Assembly (NCBI GenBank): GCA_016778985.1
Contig: JADHOM010000003.1
Location: forward strand, 1 to 64,000
Direction of reading: 5' to 3'
DNA length: 64,000 nucleotides
Source: Alphaproteobacteria bacterium
Lineage (GTDB): Bacteria > Pseudomonadota > Alphaproteobacteria > Puniceispirillales > UBA1172
The translations under genes were made by a program, and so were the position numbers. Position 1 is the stretch's first letter. Each line of letters starts with the position of its first letter. Shown here piece by piece: positions 9,091-16,195 of the stretch. The notes beneath the pieces were generated by a model. It was not told the origin of the DNA and searched no databases. It saw only the letters and a program-made list of their open reading frames with translations.

Positions 9091-9996
9091 TTAGGCGCGG
9101 CGACGGCGGCGTTCACGATCACCACGCGCACCACGACCTTCACCTTCTGGCGCTGGCTCACGATATTTTTTGATCCAACGTCGGCATTCAGGGTCAGTCC
9201 CCATCATCACATCAGCGCCCATGATACCTGCCATTTCTTCGGCATGAAGTGGGTTCATAATCGCCGAGGTCATGCCGGCGCCAACTGCCATCGCCAGAAA
9301 CGCCGCATTCATGCCATGACGATTGGGCAGACCAAATGAAATGTTTGATGCGCCACAAGTCGTATTAACCTTTAGCTCATCACGCAAACGGCGAATTAAT
9401 TCAAGCGCCGAACGACCAGCTAAATTGATAGCCCCAACAGGCATGATCAGTGGATCAACGACAACATCTTCTCTTGGGATGCCAAAATCTTCTGCCCGCT
9501 CAACAATCTTTTTGGCAACCTCATAACGCACATTTGGGTCTTCGGAAATACCAGTTTCATCATTGGATATGGCTACAACTGCGGCGCCATATTTCTTGAC
9601 CAAAGGCAAGACAACTTCAAGACGTTCTTCTTCACCCGTGACAGAATTAACCAACGCCTTGCCCTTATAAACAGATAACCCTCTTTCAAGCGCTTCAACG
9701 ATTGAGCTATCAATGGCTAGCGGCACATCAACATTATCCTGAACAAGCTCAATACATTCAGCCAGAATTTTTGGCTCATCAGCCATTGGGATACCGGCAT
9801 TGACATCAAGCATTGTCGCTCCGGCCTCTACCTGAGCTAGCGCATCTGAAAGCACCCGCGAGTAATCCCCTTCTGCCATTTCAGCAGCAAGTAGCTTACG
9901 GCCAGTCGGATTAATCCGCTCACCAATAATACAAAATGGTTTTTCAAAACCAATTTCAATTTCTTTTTTATGTGATGATACGCGTGTGATAGTCAT
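9091..9996 (-). CDS. Methyltetrahydrofolate:corrinoid methyltransferase (pterin-binding, MtgA/AcsE-like)
   Basis: Family role: transfers methyl between a methyl-corrinoid protein and tetrahydrofolate. The DHPS-like TIM barrel shows GERINPTGR near the start (folate-binding loop), MLDVNAGIP, VPLAIDSS, ALVNSVTGE and VNTTCGASNISFGLP, all typical of MetH/AcsE pterin domains. 301 residues. A strong GGAG lies 8 bases before the ATG. The last 20 residues are mostly Gly/Arg and end ERRRRRA, outside the usual barrel. Gene order (corrinoid protein, MetF, this, reactivase) supports methyl transfer to THF as the physiological direction, but that direction is inferred. Confidence 0.88.
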   Translation of the reverse strand: MTITRVSSHKKEIEIGFEKPFCIIGERINPTGRKLLAAEMAEGDYSRVLSDALAQVEAGATMLDVNAGIPMADEPKILAECIELVQDNVDVPLAIDSSIVEALERGLSVYKGKALVNSVTGEEERLEVVLPLVKKYGAAVVAISNDETGISEDPNVRYEVAKKIVERAEDFGIPREDVVVDPLIMPVGAINLAGRSALELIRRLRDELKVNTTCGASNISFGLPNRHGMNAAFLAMAVGAGMTSAIMNPLHAEEMAGIMGADVMMGTDPECRRWIKKYREPAPEGEGRGARGDRERRRRRA

Positions 9997-10050
9997 GTTA
10001 ATCTCCTAAGCATGATAGGGCTATATAACTGGCTGTTATATAATATTAAT

Positions 10051-10968
10051 TTATGGCGCCTTGCTGGCGGCTTGCTCAACGACCTGAAAGCCGCCTTTTG
10101 GTAAAAGCTTGACTTGACCTGATGCCACTTGGCTTGCCCATACGGCTGTTTTAGCAACACCACCAAACGGATAATAGTGAAAATGGCTAAGCTTTGTGTC
10201 TGGGTCATTTGCCATCGCTTCAGCCAAACCTGCGATCAATAGATGCGGCGATTGAACCGTTAATAGCTTGGTCACATTGCGGGCCTGTTTAGCGATAAAC
10301 CGCATAGATGGGCCAATGCCAGAAATTTGGGCAAACCGGAATAACGTCTTGATTGTTGCCGGCCCCGGAATACCAATGCGGATAGGCAGGGTATTTCCAT
10401 CAGCACGGATGCGTTTCTCCCACGCAACAACCGCATCGGCATCAAAGCAAAATTGGGTTTCAATATAGAGATCAAGGCCTTCTTTCTTGGCATATTCATT
10501 TTTCCAAGCCAAGGCATCAGCCAGCAGATTGTCTTTAATGTCTGGGCTACCTTCGGGGTGGCCTGAAACGCCGATTTTCCGAATACCTGCTGATTGCAAT
10601 ATCCCTGTTTCCAAGACTTCCATAGAGGACGCAAACTCCCCAACAGGGTGGGTTACCCCACCGCCAATGACCAGCACCTCATCAATATTGGCGCGTGCTG
10701 TCATATCTGCCAACAATTCTGCTAATTGCTCTTTTGATTTCAACGACCGCGCAGCGATATGAGGGACAGGAACGAGACCAGCATCACGTAAGCGTTTAGC
10801 AACATCAATCGTATCAACTGGATTAGTGCCAGGAAGGAAGGTAACGTTAACCGTTGTTCCTTCGGCTAAAATGGCGGAAAAGTCTTCTATTTTAGCAGCC
10901 CCAGGTGGTGTGACTTCTATTGACCAATTTGCACCAGCCTTTGCAATCTTATCTATCGTATCGGTCAT
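10051..10968 (-). CDS. metF: Methylenetetrahydrofolate reductase family protein
   Basis: Interconverts 5-methyl-THF and 5,10-methylene-THF with FAD. The 305-residue TIM barrel carries MetF-family stretches: WSIEVTPPGA near the start (the Glu of the catalytic EFxPP-like motif), VPHIAARS, VLVIGGG and IETQFCFDAD. It is more divergent than biosynthetic MetF, and sits among corrinoid genes, so it probably oxidises methyl groups rather than feeding methionine synthase (inference). GAGGAG precedes the ATG, and a 188-base spacer without a gene separates it from the upstream 103-residue protein, room for its own promoter. Confidence 0.88.
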   Translation of the reverse strand: MTDTIDKIAKAGANWSIEVTPPGAAKIEDFSAILAEGTTVNVTFLPGTNPVDTIDVAKRLRDAGLVPVPHIAARSLKSKEQLAELLADMTARANIDEVLVIGGGVTHPVGEFASSMEVLETGILQSAGIRKIGVSGHPEGSPDIKDNLLADALAWKNEYAKKEGLDLYIETQFCFDADAVVAWEKRIRADGNTLPIRIGIPGPATIKTLFRFAQISGIGPSMRFIAKQARNVTKLLTVQSPHLLIAGLAEAMANDPDTKLSHFHYYPFGGVAKTAVWASQVASGQVKLLPKGGFQVVEQAASKAP

Positions 10969-11156
10969 ACTTTTCGTCTCCTCGAACTAAAAGACTAATT
11001 TTATAAATAGCAATAATGTGGATTTATTCGACGCATTGGCCAGATGACGGCAATCTGTCTCTTATTTACGACAAGAGCTCATATCAACGTCACATTTATT
11101 CCATATTAAACGATTTCTGATGATGCAAAACAGGACCCATTATTGATTTTGGGGAT

Positions 11157-11468
11157 TTAGTTCTCTGACCCGCCAGCGGCAACCAGTTTAGCGACTCGCT
11201 CTTGTGGATATTCTTCTTCTAGCTGTGCTGCCATAGCTTTGGCTTCTGCATCTAAATCATCACTACATGGCATTGGGTCGGATTTGCGCCATTCTGCCAG
11301 ATAGTCATCTGTGCTATCTGCACCATCGCGCATAGCGGCAGCATCAATAGCAATAGCAAAGCGTTGCGGCAACTCAATTTTTGCTTGTTGCCGCTTGCGT
11401 CCGCGTCCTTCCTCAGCAACAACCTGTGCTGGGATATCACGCCAGTATATAATGGTTAAATTTGCCAC
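11157..11468 (-). CDS. Small protein of the corrinoid one-carbon cluster ('virulence factor' family)
   Basis: 103 residues with no signal peptide, transmembrane segment or cysteine motif (single Cys, in MPCSDD). The N-terminus IIYWRDIPAQVV is followed by a basic RGRKRQQAKIELPQRF segment and an acidic helical C-terminal half. From memory it matches the small family misleadingly named 'virulence factor' (PF13769) that recurs beside corrinoid methyltransferase genes; I could not confirm this by search. It starts 6 bases after the corrinoid protein stop, so is almost certainly co-transcribed. Function unknown; a corrinoid- or THF-linked accessory role is inferred only from position. Confidence 0.68.
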   Translation of the reverse strand: MANLTIIYWRDIPAQVVAEEGRGRKRQQAKIELPQRFAIAIDAAAMRDGADSTDDYLAEWRKSDPMPCSDDLDAEAKAMAAQLEEEYPQERVAKLVAAGGSEN

Positions 11469-11474
11469 GAAATG

Positions 11475-12164
11475 TTAAGCAGCTGGCTTTTCGGAAACCA
11501 TTGCCTTTGCTGTTTCCACCGCAACAGCGGCATCACGGCAATATGCATCGGCACCGATAGATGTTGCAAAAGCCTCATTCAGAGGCGCTCCACCAACTAG
11601 CACGATATAATCATCACGCATGCCTTTTTCCACCAGCGCGTCGATCACCACTTTCATATATGGCATTGTTGTCGTCAACAAAGCAGACATGCCGAGGATA
11701 TCAGGCTTATGTTCTTCGAGAGCTTCAATGTAATTTTCAACCGGATTATTGATACCGATATCAATAACTTCAAATCCAGCCCCTTCCATCATCATGGAAA
11801 CGAGGTTTTTGCCAATATCATGAATGTCGCCTTTGACGGTTCCGATCACCATCTTACCCTGTTGAGGGGCGCCTGTTTCAGCAAGTAATGGACGTAAGAT
11901 TTGCATCCCTGCTTTCATGGCATTAGCGGCCATCAAAACTTCGGGGACAAAGAGGATACCATCACGGAAATCAATACCAACGATAGTCATACCCTCGACC
12001 AAGGCTTCGGTGAGAACTTTATATGGCGTCCAACCGCGACCGAGAAAGATTTTAACAGCTTCAACGACTTCTTCCTGAAGACCGTCATAAAGATCATCAT
12101 GCACCTGTTGCACAAGCTCATCATCATCTAACTCTTCAAGAATGATATCATCTTCATCGGACAT
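11475..12164 (-). CDS. Corrinoid (cobalamin-binding) methyl-carrier protein, MtbC/MttC-like
   Basis: Carries the methyl group on cobalt between a substrate methyltransferase and the folate methyltransferase. It has a four-helix cap domain (about 15-95) and a Rossmann B12-binding domain with DIHDIG (113-118, H115 the lower cobalt ligand) and a later VGGAPL. The ATG at 12164 gives 229 residues and has GTGAGG 6 bases upstream; an in-frame GTG at 12176 is inside that ribosome-binding site and was rejected. An unusually acidic N-terminus (MSDEDDIILEELDDDE) precedes the cap. First gene of the one-carbon module; no MttB-type methyltransferase is adjacent. Confidence 0.9.
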   Translation of the reverse strand: MSDEDDIILEELDDDELVQQVHDDLYDGLQEEVVEAVKIFLGRGWTPYKVLTEALVEGMTIVGIDFRDGILFVPEVLMAANAMKAGMQILRPLLAETGAPQQGKMVIGTVKGDIHDIGKNLVSMMMEGAGFEVIDIGINNPVENYIEALEEHKPDILGMSALLTTTMPYMKVVIDALVEKGMRDDYIVLVGGAPLNEAFATSIGADAYCRDAAVAVETAKAMVSEKPAA

Positions 12165-12302
12165 GACAGACCTCACGTTATAATTTAATATCTCACATTT
12201 GCTTCAAAATAAAAAAACGATTAAAAGGATTCCGACATTTAGTTATCTGGTTTCGGCATGTTTTCACTTTTGCCATCCGCTCAAGTCTTTTTTACAATAC
12301 AA

Positions 12303-12902
12303 TCAATCCATATCCATATCTTTTTGATAACGATGCAGAATGATCATAATCACGACTCCAAATAATAATGATATTCCAGTTAATCCAAAAACCTTAAAAG
12401 TCACCCATTGTTCGGTGGTCAAATTACGCCATGCCAGCTCATTTGCTACTGCCATAGTTAGCATCATTCCAACAAAGCTGAAGGTTAGCTCGCGCCAGAT
12501 GCCTGACTCGGCTGGCATTTTTAGTTGTTCCATCATGGCCCTGATCGGGTTCATGCCGAGCATATAGCCGCCGAGAATAGCGATAGCGATAGCCAGACTT
12601 GCCACTGTCGGCTTAATTTTTATGTAGAAATCATCTTCCATAAGGATAGTCAGGCCGCCAAAAAACGCGACCATGACACAGCCAATAGCCGCCATTTTTG
12701 GTATCCGTCTTTCCAGATGCCATGACATGATTAATGCCAACATAGTCGCGCCAACTAAGCTCGCGGTGCCAGCATAGATACCATAAAGATAATTAACCCC
12801 AAAGAATAACAATAACGGTCCAAACTCTAACGCAAATCGCCACTGATTAGGTTTTTGCTCAGGTTGTTTTATCTCTGTTTCTGCGTCCGTATTCGGGTTC
12901 AT
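12303..12902 (-). CDS. yciB: YciB/IspZ inner-membrane septation-type protein
   Basis: Polytopic inner membrane protein linked in other bacteria to cell envelope synthesis and septation. The 199 residues start with a polar tail, then FALEFGPLLLFFGVNY, a family hallmark, and several helices. Conserved ELAWRNLTTEQWVTFKVFG is around 154-172. It overlaps dusA upstream by 4 bases and is probably co-transcribed with it. The 138 bases before the corrinoid gene hold only a weak minus-strand stem (CCGA/TCGG) with a T-run some distance after it. Confidence 0.88.
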   Translation of the reverse strand: MNPNTDAETEIKQPEQKPNQWRFALEFGPLLLFFGVNYLYGIYAGTASLVGATMLALIMSWHLERRIPKMAAIGCVMVAFFGGLTILMEDDFYIKIKPTVASLAIAIAILGGYMLGMNPIRAMMEQLKMPAESGIWRELTFSFVGMMLTMAVANELAWRNLTTEQWVTFKVFGLTGISLLFGVVIMIILHRYQKDMDMD

Positions 12903-13966
12903 GCCGCTTCCTCATGTTCACGTTCTAGCGTTTTCCACGCATCCCTAATCAAATTGCCGTTACTAGCCTGACTGCGCGCTTCTTCGGATAATGTTCGGCG
13001 CCAACTTCTAGCGCCTTTTCTGCCACTAGCAAAGCCCAACATATGACGTGTGATCGCAATCAGCCGCTCACCATTTGCCACCTCCTGATCTGCATATGCC
13101 GCCATCGCCGCCATGACCATATTGGCATCGGCGGCATCATGACCAAACACCTGCGCCGCCCAGATCGCCAATTGTGCCGGCTGTTGATAAGCCGCACGGC
13201 CAAGCATAACGCCATCAACATGATCAAGTCCCGAACGGATATCATGCCATTCCGTGAAGCCACCATTTATGCTAACAGGCAGATCATTTGACGCCGCCGC
13301 TAGCCGCTCTTTCAACGCATAGACACGGTCATAATTTAGCGGTGGAATATCTCTATTTTCTTTGGGGCTAAGCCCATTAAGCCAGGCTTTCCTTGCATGA
13401 ACAATAATATGATCAACACCGCCACCAATAATCGTATCAATAAAGCGGTCAAGCGTAACATCGATATCCATGTCATCAATGCCAAGTCGACATTTGACGC
13501 TAACCGGACGTTTTGTTGCAGATCGCATCGCCGCCACAAGCTCACCCACCAGAACAGGATCAGCCATAAGTGCCGCCCCGAACTGGCCTGATTGCACGCG
13601 ATCCGATGGGCATCCGACATTCAGGTTATATTCAGCATAGCCGTAAGGTTCAGCAATGCGAATAGCATCCGCCAAAGCGGCAGGATCAGCGCCGCCTAAC
13701 TGTAATATGATTGCCTGATCTTGAAGATAATTTGGGGCAGGATTTGGGGCATTATGATGACCAGCCAAGAGCCGTTCCACGTTACCAAAGCGGATCGCAT
13801 TGGCGGTTACCATTTCGCTATAAAGCGCAGCTTTCGGGGCAAGCAATCGGTGAAAAAAGCGGCAATGCCTGTCTGTCCAATCCATCATCGGTGCCACCGA
13901 CAACCGGTGTGAGGCATAAGACAATGCAGGTCTGGCAGGCAGTGATGAAATGGTATTTTGTGTCAT
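12899..13966 (-). CDS. dusA: tRNA-dihydrouridine(20/20a) synthase DusA
   Basis: FMN-dependent reductase making dihydrouridine in the tRNA D-loop. The 355-residue Dus TIM barrel has SVAPMMDWTDRHCRFF near residues 24-39 (the DusA version, with DRHCR), NLNVGCPSDRVQSG with the catalytic cysteine, VKCRLGID, IVHARKAWL and SINGGF. The DusA-specific tail follows, with HMLGFASGRKGARSWRR. The protein start agrees with the family. No convincing promoter was found in the 121 A+T-rich bases upstream. Confidence 0.94.
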   Translation of the reverse strand: MTQNTISSLPARPALSYASHRLSVAPMMDWTDRHCRFFHRLLAPKAALYSEMVTANAIRFGNVERLLAGHHNAPNPAPNYLQDQAIILQLGGADPAALADAIRIAEPYGYAEYNLNVGCPSDRVQSGQFGAALMADPVLVGELVAAMRSATKRPVSVKCRLGIDDMDIDVTLDRFIDTIIGGGVDHIIVHARKAWLNGLSPKENRDIPPLNYDRVYALKERLAAASNDLPVSINGGFTEWHDIRSGLDHVDGVMLGRAAYQQPAQLAIWAAQVFGHDAADANMVMAAMAAYADQEVANGERLIAITRHMLGFASGRKGARSWRRTLSEEARSQASNGNLIRDAWKTLEREHEEAA

Positions 13967-14087
13967 CTTGAATACATCCCAATCGGCAGCATGATATTTT
14001 ATTGCCTCGCCTCACATGATCTTTTATTGCATCGTCAATGTCAATTATTGAGACAATCAAATATTACGCCAAAATCATGATCATTAT

Positions 14088-14429
14088 TTATTTATGATCA
14101 CGGTCATATTGAGCAAAGGGATTTGTTCCTCTTGAGGTTTCAATGGCGACGACCCAGCTATCGGCATCATATTGCATTTGTTTTTCAACAAGGCTAGTTG
14201 CAATATGGCTTTCGATCCAGTCATCATGATGGATAGCCGCCCAAACCGCGCCCTTATCCGGGTCATGATGGCGCGCCTCAACCCGCATCATGCCATCGCT
14301 ATTTTCCAGTTTTACCAGAATAGCACCCCGATCATTATCCCCGCGATGCTCAAGCACCATGGTAACGCGCTCTTGATTAGCCTCAGCCATCACCCCTGCT
14401 ACTAGCATTGCCGTGGTTAAACGTGACAT
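14088..14429 (-). CDS. DUF1491 family protein
   Basis: About 113 residues from the ATG at 14429; the frame runs open to 14507, but the extra part would be read through the end of the neighbouring gene. It fits the alphaproteobacterial DUF1491 pattern as I remember it: a helix with LVAGVMAEANQ, RGDNDRGAILVKL (family RGD...GAI.VK), and a C-terminal QYDADSWVVAIETSRG (family FDPDLWVIEVED). No signal peptide or catalytic motif is evident. It follows the SDHAF4-like gene by 4 bases on the same strand. Function unknown. Confidence 0.75.
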   Translation of the reverse strand: MSRLTTAMLVAGVMAEANQERVTMVLEHRGDNDRGAILVKLENSDGMMRVEARHHDPDKGAVWAAIHHDDWIESHIATSLVEKQMQYDADSWVVAIETSRGTNPFAQYDRDHK

Positions 14430-14433
14430 GAGG

Positions 14434-14685
14434 TCAAAAATCGGAACACCGACCGTTTTTTTCCCAGTCACCGAACCGCGTTGGCTCAAGCCCTTTTGGC
14501 CCACCATGTTCTGTTACTTCAGGTTCTATTAATTCAGGTTCAGCTAATTCAGGTTCAGATAATTCAGCCTGCTCTGGCTGTTCTGATGTCGCTACTGCGG
14601 CATCATCATAATCTGCATCATGTTCTGAATTGGGGTTTAGGGCTTTGGGGTCAGCCTGATTGTTATCTGTCATCATCATACTCAA
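14434..14685 (-). CDS. SDHAF4-like succinate dehydrogenase assembly factor (DUF1674)
   Basis: 83 residues. The C-terminal HGGPKGLEPTRFGDWEKN plus GRCSDF is the conserved core of DUF1674/SDHAF4, which in mitochondria binds flavinylated SdhA and aids complex II assembly. The N-terminal half is a disordered acidic linker with a pentapeptide repeat (SEPEL, AEPEL, IEPEV). Several methionines at the start (MSMMM) leave the exact first residue uncertain by up to four codons. It is divergent from rsmB, a common arrangement in Alphaproteobacteria. Role inferred from family. Confidence 0.87.
   Translation of the reverse strand: MSMMMTDNNQADPKALNPNSEHDADYDDAAVATSEQPEQAELSEPELAEPELIEPEVTEHGGPKGLEPTRFGDWEKNGRCSDF
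14518..14567. repeat. 15-bp tandem repeat inside the SDHAF4-like gene
   Basis: Three copies of TTCAGGTTCNNNTAA (14518-14532, 14533-14547, 14548-14562) plus a 5-base partial copy. On the minus strand they encode the pentapeptides SEPEL, AEPEL and IEPEV. Copies differ only at the variable residue and so look recent. The repeat is in frame and only lengthens the disordered linker. Confidence 0.9.
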
Positions 14686-14728
14686 CTATATGGTGGCATT
14701 TAGCGCTAAGAACAAGGGGATACTGATC

Positions 14729-14748
14729 TGCACAGATTTTGTTGTGCA
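14729..14748. promoter_or_regulatory. Inverted repeat between the SDHAF4-like gene and rsmB
   Basis: TGCACA (14729-14734) and TGTGCA (14743-14748) form a 6-bp inverted repeat with an 8-base centre in the divergent intergenic region. It could be an operator for either gene or a leader hairpin for rsmB. No clear -35/-10 pair surrounds it. Confidence 0.35.
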
Positions 14749-14801
14749 AAGATTTTATTCTGCCAACTAGACAAAACCGATCTTATGCCTATGATCGCGC
14801 C

Positions 14802-16160
14802 ATGGCCAAAAGAAATCAACATCCCGAACCTTCCAGAAAAATTGCTTTAGAGGCGATCAAAGCAATCATGTCATCAGGCAAAACGCTTGATGAATGGCTA
14901 GAACATCATGACCCCTATCACGCCTTAGAGCCCAGAGATCGCCGGTTTTGTCGGCGGCTCATAGCGTCTAGCATACGCTATCATGGGCAAGCCATGCTGG
15001 CATTAAGACATTATGTTCCGCGCGTGCCAAAAGGTCGTCAGCAGATGGCCACCTATATTCTATTGCTGGCGCTAATCGAATTGATCTGGCTCGATGGCAA
15101 ATCCCATGCGGTGGTTGACCAATCGGTGCGATTAATTCGGTCGGTTGGGCTTGAGCATCTGCATGGGCTGATTAATGCCAGCCTGCGGCGATGTGTTAAA
15201 GATATCGAAACACATCCGACTTTAATTCAGACTTGGAAAGATGATCATGCCGCCAGCTTCCCCGATTGGATTAAATCCCGATTAATCGCTGATTGGGGTA
15301 TGGATCAGGCTGATAAAATTATGGCCGCTTTATTAATGCCGCCGCCTCTTGATTTAACCATGGCTGACCCGGAAACAGCAGCCGTGATGGCAGAACAGCT
15401 TGGCGGCTATATGCTGCCCCAAGGCAGTGTCCGTTTGAATGACGGCGCGCCCACACAACTAGATGGCTATGCGGAGGGCAACTGGTGGGTTCAGGATGCC
15501 GCCGCAACAATACCTGTGCGGATGATGGGTGACATCAAAGGCAAGCAGATCATAGATGCTTGTGCCGCGCCCGGTGGCAAGACCGCGCAATGTATAGCTG
15601 GTGGCGGCAATGTCACGGCTATTGATCAATCAGCTGCCAGGCTTATCAGGCTAAGAGAGAATCTAACACGGTTAAATATGACGGCGGAAGTGATCACAGC
15701 AGATATAATGGAATGGTCGCCTATAACCGCTGTTGATGTTGTGCTTATTGATGCGCCGTGTTCAGCGACCGGCACGATCCGCCGCAATCCTGACAAATTA
15801 ACGCATCAGAAAACACCTGATATCGCCATGTTAAGCGACATCCAGATGAATATGGTAAAACATGCGGCCACTTGGCTCAAATCCGATGGTATTCTGATCT
15901 TTGCAACCTGTTCATTATTTCGGGCAGAAGGTGAGGATATTGCGGCCAGAATTATCCGTGAAACTGATCTCATCCCTGATCCCATTGACCCACAAGCCTA
16001 TGCCGGTTTCATGCCATATGAAGGCAAGGAGCCGCATATCTTACGGCTTTTTCCTGACGCGCTAATTCATGCCGATGCCAATATCAAAAAAGATGCTAAA
16101 GATTTTACGATGATACATGGTAATGACGGGTTTTTTATGGCACGATTTCGACGCAGTTAA
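14802..16160 (+). CDS. rsmB: 16S rRNA (cytosine(967)-C(5))-methyltransferase RsmB
   Basis: SAM-dependent m5C methyltransferase of small-subunit rRNA. The N-terminal NusB-like helical domain (about 10-140) is followed by a Rossmann methyltransferase domain with DACAAPGGKTAQ at 252-263 (SAM loop), DAPCSATGTIRRNPD (motif IV, Cys) and FATCSLFRAEGED (motif VI, catalytic Cys). The ATG at 14802 gives 452 residues starting MAKRNQHPEP; the open frame to 14739 adds 21 unconserved residues. Heparinase-like and purH genes follow on the same strand. Confidence 0.93.
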   Translation: MAKRNQHPEPSRKIALEAIKAIMSSGKTLDEWLEHHDPYHALEPRDRRFCRRLIASSIRYHGQAMLALRHYVPRVPKGRQQMATYILLLALIELIWLDGKSHAVVDQSVRLIRSVGLEHLHGLINASLRRCVKDIETHPTLIQTWKDDHAASFPDWIKSRLIADWGMDQADKIMAALLMPPPLDLTMADPETAAVMAEQLGGYMLPQGSVRLNDGAPTQLDGYAEGNWWVQDAAATIPVRMMGDIKGKQIIDACAAPGGKTAQCIAGGGNVTAIDQSAARLIRLRENLTRLNMTAEVITADIMEWSPITAVDVVLIDAPCSATGTIRRNPDKLTHQKTPDIAMLSDIQMNMVKHAATWLKSDGILIFATCSLFRAEGEDIAARIIRETDLIPDPIDPQAYAGFMPYEGKEPHILRLFPDALIHADANIKKDAKDFTMIHGNDGFFMARFRRS

Positions 16161-16195
16161 AAACCCACTTTTGGGTAGAATCAACGGATACAATA

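Noticed and set aside
12177-12302. Intrinsic terminator between yciB and the corrinoid gene
   Set aside because: Only a 4-bp stem (CCGA/TCGG) with a distant T-run; too weak to call.
14078-14100. Hairpin TGATCAT-N9-ATGATCA at the end of the DUF1491 gene
   Set aside because: All A+T-rich apart from the GATC cores and overlapping the stop codon; chance is likely in sequence so rich in GATC.
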